Assembly: GCA_036393295.1 (NCBI GenBank)
Contig: DASWHF010000091.1
Coordinates: 1 to 17,056 of the forward strand
Source of the DNA: DASWHF01 sp036393295
GTDB lineage: Bacteria > Pseudomonadota > Gammaproteobacteria > Acidiferrobacterales > UBA6901
Length of the DNA: 17,056 nt
Direction: 5' to 3'
Part shown: piece by piece, positions 13,732-17,056 of the stretch
Position numbering within the stretch: the stretch's first letter is position 1
How the letters are laid out: each line of letters begins with the position of its first letter
The notes under the pieces: generated by a model
Databases searched by the model: none
What the model saw: the letters and a program-made list of their open reading frames with translations, nothing else
Told to the model about the DNA's origin: nothing
Program-made: the position numbers and the translations under genes

Positions 13732-15030
13732 TCAGCTCCGCGTGACGCGCAGATCCAGGAAATGGGTCGCGCAGGAGATGCACGGATCGTAGTTGCGGAT
13801 CACCGTCTCGCAGCGCCGGCGCAAGGCATCGTCCGGCCGGTCGAGCCCGAAGGCCTCGAGATCGGCGCGCAGATCGGTCTCGATGCGCGCCTGGTTCTGG
13901 CTGGTCGGCGGCACGATGCGCGCGGCGCGGATCAGGCCGCCGGCGTCGAGCTCGTAGCGGTGCCAGAGGATGCCGCGCGGCGCCTCGGTGCAGCCGTAGG
14001 CGATGCCGGCGCGCACCGGCGCATCCGTGCACGGGCGCCCGGGCGCCCGGTAGTCGGCGAGCAGCGCCACGGCTTCGACCAGCGCGGCATGCAGCTCGAG
14101 GGCGCGCGCCACGATGCTGTGGTACAGGTTGCGGCTCGGCAGCCGCAGGCCGGCGGCGTCGAGCAGGCGGCGCGTCGCGGCCGGCAGGCGGTCGGCGTTG
14201 AGATTGAGCCGCGCCAAGGGACCGACCAGATAGGGCTCGCCGTGCAGCCGGCAGTGCAGCGCCGTCGAATGCGGGACCTGGCGCTCCTCGAAGTGCCGGT
14301 CGAATTCCGCGGCGTCGATGTCGAGACCGCGATCCGATACCAAGCGGCCGGCATTCATCGGGTATTCCGCGTCGTGGCGCAAGGCGACGCTGACGAAATC
14401 CTGATCGCTCTCGGGCAAGGCGAGCTGCGCGGTCCAGGCCACCAGCGCCTCGGCCTCGGGCATGGACGCTTCGAGGCGCGCGCGCAGCGCCGCCACCGCG
14501 TCCGGCGCCGGCGCGTGATGGAAGCCGCCGACCCGCACGCCGACCGGATGCACCGAACGCGCGCCGAGCAGGCGGATAATGTCGTTGCCCAGGGCCTGGA
14601 GGCGCAGCCCGCGCCGGAGCGCCTCGCTGTGGGCGGCCGCCATCGCGATGGCGTTGTCGTAGCCGAGGAAATCCGGCGCCGCCAGCAGATGGATGTGCAG
14701 GGCATGGCTCTCGATCCACTCGCCGCAGTACAGCACGCGGCGCATGGCCCGCACCCACGGGCCGGGATCGATGCCGGACAGGGCCTCGATCGCGTGCACC
14801 GCGCTCATCTGGTAGGCGACCGGACAGATGCCGCAGATGCGCGCGACCAGGTCGGGCAACTCCGCGGTGTCGCGGCCTTCCAGGAATTTCTCGAAGTAGC
14901 GCGGCGGCTCGAAGATGCGCAAGCTGAGCGCCTCGATGCGCCCGCCGCGCACGTCGAGATGCAGAGCACCCTCGCCCTCGACCCGCGCCAGCACCGGGAC
15001 GTGAATGGCGATGTTGCGTGTTTCGCTCAT
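13732..15030 (-). CDS. hydA: [NiFe]-hydrogenase large (alpha) subunit, group 3b type
   Basis: 432 residues. The ATG at 15030 overlaps the small-subunit stop by four bases (ATGA), indicating translational coupling. It holds the Ni-Fe(CN)2CO active site. Seen: the L1 motif RICGIC (64-69) and the L2 motif DPCISC-x-x-H (415-423), so all four Ni-binding cysteines are present (66, 69, 417, 420). The nine residues after His423 are the tail removed during maturation. Length and the VLARVEGEGALHLDV and DPCISC ends resemble the alpha subunit of cytosolic NADP-linked sulfhydrogenases (HydA of Pyrococcus), group 3b. There is no Tat signal, so it is cytosolic. The symbol follows archaeal usage and must not be confused with FeFe-hydrogenase HydA. 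Confidence 0.93.
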   Translation of the reverse strand: MSETRNIAIHVPVLARVEGEGALHLDVRGGRIEALSLRIFEPPRYFEKFLEGRDTAELPDLVARICGICPVAYQMSAVHAIEALSGIDPGPWVRAMRRVLYCGEWIESHALHIHLLAAPDFLGYDNAIAMAAAHSEALRRGLRLQALGNDIIRLLGARSVHPVGVRVGGFHHAPAPDAVAALRARLEASMPEAEALVAWTAQLALPESDQDFVSVALRHDAEYPMNAGRLVSDRGLDIDAAEFDRHFEERQVPHSTALHCRLHGEPYLVGPLARLNLNADRLPAATRRLLDAAGLRLPSRNLYHSIVARALELHAALVEAVALLADYRAPGRPCTDAPVRAGIAYGCTEAPRGILWHRYELDAGGLIRAARIVPPTSQNQARIETDLRADLEAFGLDRPDDALRRRCETVIRNYDPCISCATHFLDLRVTRS

Positions 15031-15848
15031 GCCTCGCCGTCCGGCGCGCCGCGCGCGCGCCAGCGCAGCCCGGCCTCGGTGAACGGCGCGGCACCGTTGT
15101 TGATGGACAGGAACTTGCGCGCCACCGCCGACGGCGCCAGACCCAAGCCCTCGAACCAGCGCCCGAGCGCCGGCGTATTGATGTTCTCGGCCGGGCCGAA
15201 ACAGGCATAGCAGTCGCGCCCGACGCTCGGGCAGATCGCGCCGCAGCCGGTGCGCGTCACCGGCCCCATGCAGGCGATGCCCTGCGCCACCATCACGCAC
15301 ACCCGGCCGCGGCGCTTGCAGTCCAGGCAGACCTTGTCGTCGTCCTCGACCGGCGCCACGCCGAACAGCAGGGCGCGCAGCGCCGCCAGCACCTGGCGGC
15401 TCGTGACCGGGCAACCCCACAGTTCCAGATCGACCTTGACGTGCTGGGCGATGGGCGTCGATACCGCGAGACTGTCGATGTACTGCGGCGAGGCATAGAT
15501 CGCATCGCGCCAGGCGCCGACGTCGGCCAGGTTGCGCAGTGCCTGCACGCCGCCGGCGGTGGCGCAGGCGCCGATGGTGACGAGGTAGCGGCTGCGGGCC
15601 CGCACGCGCGCGATGCGCGCGCAGTCCTCGGCGGTCGCGACACTGCCCTCGACGAAGGCGATGTCGACCTCGGCGTCCGGATCGACCGGACCGGCCTCGG
15701 CGAAGTGCACGAACTCGACCAGCCCGGCGACCGTCAGCAGCGTCTCACCGAGATTCAGAAAGGCGAGCTGGCAGCCGTCGCAGGAGGCGAACTTGTGCAC
15801 CGCGACCCGCGGTCGTGCACGGTCGATGTCAACAACGCGTCTGCTCAC
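15027..15848 (-). CDS. hydD: [NiFe]-hydrogenase small (delta) subunit, group 3b type
   Basis: 273 residues. The start is the GTG at 15848, with AGGAGG six bases before it; the longer open frame upstream lacks support. Electron-transfer subunit carrying three Fe-S clusters. Proximal cluster ligands: Cys23 and Cys26 (SCDGC), Cys95 (GACA) and Cys146 (GCP). A second set of cysteines (174, 177, 184, 193, 202, 206, 213, 216, for example CLDCKRRGRVC and CMGPVTRTGCGAICP) matches the two further clusters of the HydD subunit of Pyrococcus sulfhydrogenase. That length and pattern favour group 3b over the shorter HoxY of group 3d. There is no signal peptide. The first 20 bases overlap the end of the C13 peptidase gene. 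Confidence 0.9.
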   Translation of the reverse strand: MSRRVVDIDRARPRVAVHKFASCDGCQLAFLNLGETLLTVAGLVEFVHFAEAGPVDPDAEVDIAFVEGSVATAEDCARIARVRARSRYLVTIGACATAGGVQALRNLADVGAWRDAIYASPQYIDSLAVSTPIAQHVKVDLELWGCPVTSRQVLAALRALLFGVAPVEDDDKVCLDCKRRGRVCVMVAQGIACMGPVTRTGCGAICPSVGRDCYACFGPAENINTPALGRWFEGLGLAPSAVARKFLSINNGAAPFTEAGLRWRARGAPDGEA

Positions 15849-17056
15849 AGCTCGCCTCCTGTCCGGCGGACGGCGTCGATCCGCGGCCGTCGCCGGCGAG
15901 CGCCGGCGGCTGACGCCTCGCGAGCCGCCGCTCGATCGCGGCGAGCTTGTCCAGGATCGCCGCGCCCGCGTGCAACTGTGGTTCGGACGGCGTGAGCCGC
16001 TCCCGGCGCTCGCGCTCATCGATGCGCCGCAGGGCTCCGGCGAAGGCCTCGATGAACGAGACGGTGTCACGCAAGGCCTCGCCGAACATCGCCTCGCCGA
16101 AATAGGTGAAATCGTTGCCGGCTTCACAGCCGAAGGACTCGCGGTTCGCGCGGGCCGAGGTGAGAATCAGCGTATGATCGTCGCGCAGCTTTTCGATGAA
16201 TCCGCCCGAGTAGCAGGCGGAGATCACGATGACGCGCCAGCGTATCCCCGACTCGTCCAGCGCGCGGCGCAGCGTCTCGGGTGTGACGTCGTTGAGCGGC
16301 AGGGGCCAGAACTGCACCGAGAGCTCGTGCCGGGACGAACCGTGGCTGGTGAGATACAGGAACAGCACGTCCTCGCGGGTGTCCATCCTGCGGCCGAGGT
16401 GGCGCAGCATCCGCGCCAGATTGCTGGCGGACGCGAGCGGCAGATCGTTCATGGTCGTACGGTGATTGATCAGCAAGGTCGAACGTCCACGCGTGTCGAA
16501 GCGCTCGTCGAACAGATCGCGAATCGTTCTTACTTCCTTCAGAAATACATCCTGATAGGCGTAGGGCGCGAAACCGACGAAATAGAGATCGGCCACGCCC
16601 GGCCGCTGGCGCCGCAACGCGGCTTGCGCACTTGCCAGCCGCGCCGGCTGGGCGTAGAACAGCTCCTCGGCGTCAATGCGCGGTGCCTGCGCCCCGGTTC
16701 GCTCATAAGTTTGCCTGAAAAAATCGACCGGACCGAACAGCGTCGCCGGAACGATGGCGACAACGATGTAAGCGGCCACCGCACCGACGGCGCGCGGTAC
16801 GCTGATCGGCGCCAGCGCCCGCAGCCCGCGGAACACCGCCACCAGGAACCACAGCAGCACGACGTAGAACAGCACGAAGAGCGCCCACTGCGCGGTGACG
16901 CTCGCAGCGCCCGCGGCCAGCTTCATCACCAGCGTGTGCACCACGGTGAAGAACGGCGTCAAGGTCAGCACCATCACGAACACCGGCAGAAACCGGTCGC
17001 GCCGCGCCAGCCAGCGCGTCATGACGTAGACCGCCAGCATGGCCAGCACAATGATG
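15829..17056 (-). CDS. Membrane-anchored C13-family (legumain-like) cysteine peptidase, N-terminus beyond window
   Basis: At least 409 residues; the reading frame is open through the right edge, so the true start is outside. Numbering from the first in-frame GTG (17049): hydrophobic segments at about 1-12, 20-42, 54-74 and 86-106 form a membrane domain, followed by a peptidase C13 domain at about 150-345. The catalytic dyad is visible: His236 in LTSHGSS and Cys279 in VISACYSGGF, the caspase/legumain-clan arrangement. Other conserved-looking stretches are YFVGFAPYAYQDVFLKEV and GNDFTYFGEAMF. Legumain-clan enzymes cleave after Asn or Asp; bacterial members are little characterised. The C-terminus (residues 345-406) is charged and variable. 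The stop lies 20 bases inside the hydrogenase small-subunit gene, implying one transcript. Confidence 0.85.
   Translation of the reverse strand, partial: IIVLAMLAVYVMTRWLARRDRFLPVFVMVLTLTPFFTVVHTLVMKLAAGAASVTAQWALFVLFYVVLLWFLVAVFRGLRALAPISVPRAVGAVAAYIVVAIVPATLFGPVDFFRQTYERTGAQAPRIDAEELFYAQPARLASAQAALRRQRPGVADLYFVGFAPYAYQDVFLKEVRTIRDLFDERFDTRGRSTLLINHRTTMNDLPLASASNLARMLRHLGRRMDTREDVLFLYLTSHGSSRHELSVQFWPLPLNDVTPETLRRALDESGIRWRVIVISACYSGGFIEKLRDDHTLILTSARANRESFGCEAGNDFTYFGEAMFGEALRDTVSFIEAFAGALRRIDERERRERLTPSEPQLHAGAAILDKLAAIERRLARRQPPALAGDGRGSTPSAGQEASCEQTRC

Noticed and set aside
13762..15210. 482-codon open frame on the plus strand
   Set aside because: Antisense of the hydrogenase large subunit; no motif, no ribosome binding site.
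15849..16127. N-terminal extension of the hydrogenase small subunit in the longer open frame
   Set aside because: The extension is Arg/Ser-rich shadow sequence overlapping the C13 peptidase gene. A GTG at 15848 with AGGAGG gives the correct family N-terminus.

Overview
The window reads as chromosomal DNA of a high-GC gammaproteobacterium. The main grounds are the overlapping xseB-ispA-dxs cluster followed by folE2, the codon usage, Tat and lipoprotein signals of proteobacterial type, and a group 3b-type [NiFe] hydrogenase. A Chromatiales- or Acidiferrobacterales-like sulfur or iron oxidiser would fit, but that placement is inference; no rRNA or other phylogenetic marker is present.

Left part (1-4.8 kb). 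A YCII-related gene runs off the left edge. It is followed by a gene-poor stretch of about 650 bases that holds an inverted-repeat element and a decayed winged-helix fragment. Next comes an exported DsbA-family thiol oxidoreductase. Convergent to it is a 990-residue secreted multicopper oxidase, a mosaic protein: signal peptide, DNRLRE-like beta domain, Cys-rich repeats, a CotA-type laccase core with all copper ligands, more Cys-rich repeats, and two MopE-like DNDCDG metal-binding motifs. Its 5' leader has a good sigma70-type promoter and a perfect 10-bp hairpin just before the ribosome binding site.

Middle part (4.8-9.0 kb). A diguanylate cyclase (GGEEF, with an RxxD inhibitory site) lies upstream of the oxidase on the same strand. 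A roughly 400-base divergent intergenic region separates it from a transglutaminase-like lipoprotein. That is followed by a small protein of unknown function with a combined Tat and lipoprotein signal.

Right-centre (9.0-13.0 kb). xseB, ispA and dxs overlap head to tail and supply exonuclease VII and the isoprenoid precursor pathway. folE2 follows behind a 25-bp palindrome that resembles an IscR type 1 (Fe-S regulator) site.

Right part (13.0-17.1 kb). A cluster of non-coding palindromic repeats, one of the same kind as the element at 306-373, separates folE2 from an opposing operon. In transcription order the operon is: a membrane-anchored C13 (legumain-like) peptidase entering from the right edge, the hydrogenase small subunit, the hydrogenase large subunit, and the maturation endopeptidase. 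The genes overlap or nearly touch. The diaphorase subunits expected beside a group 3b hydrogenase are not between the peptidase and the small subunit; if present, they lie beyond the right edge.

The most unusual items are the mosaic copper oxidase, the peptidase-hydrogenase linkage, the candidate IscR-type site at folE2, and the repeat families.
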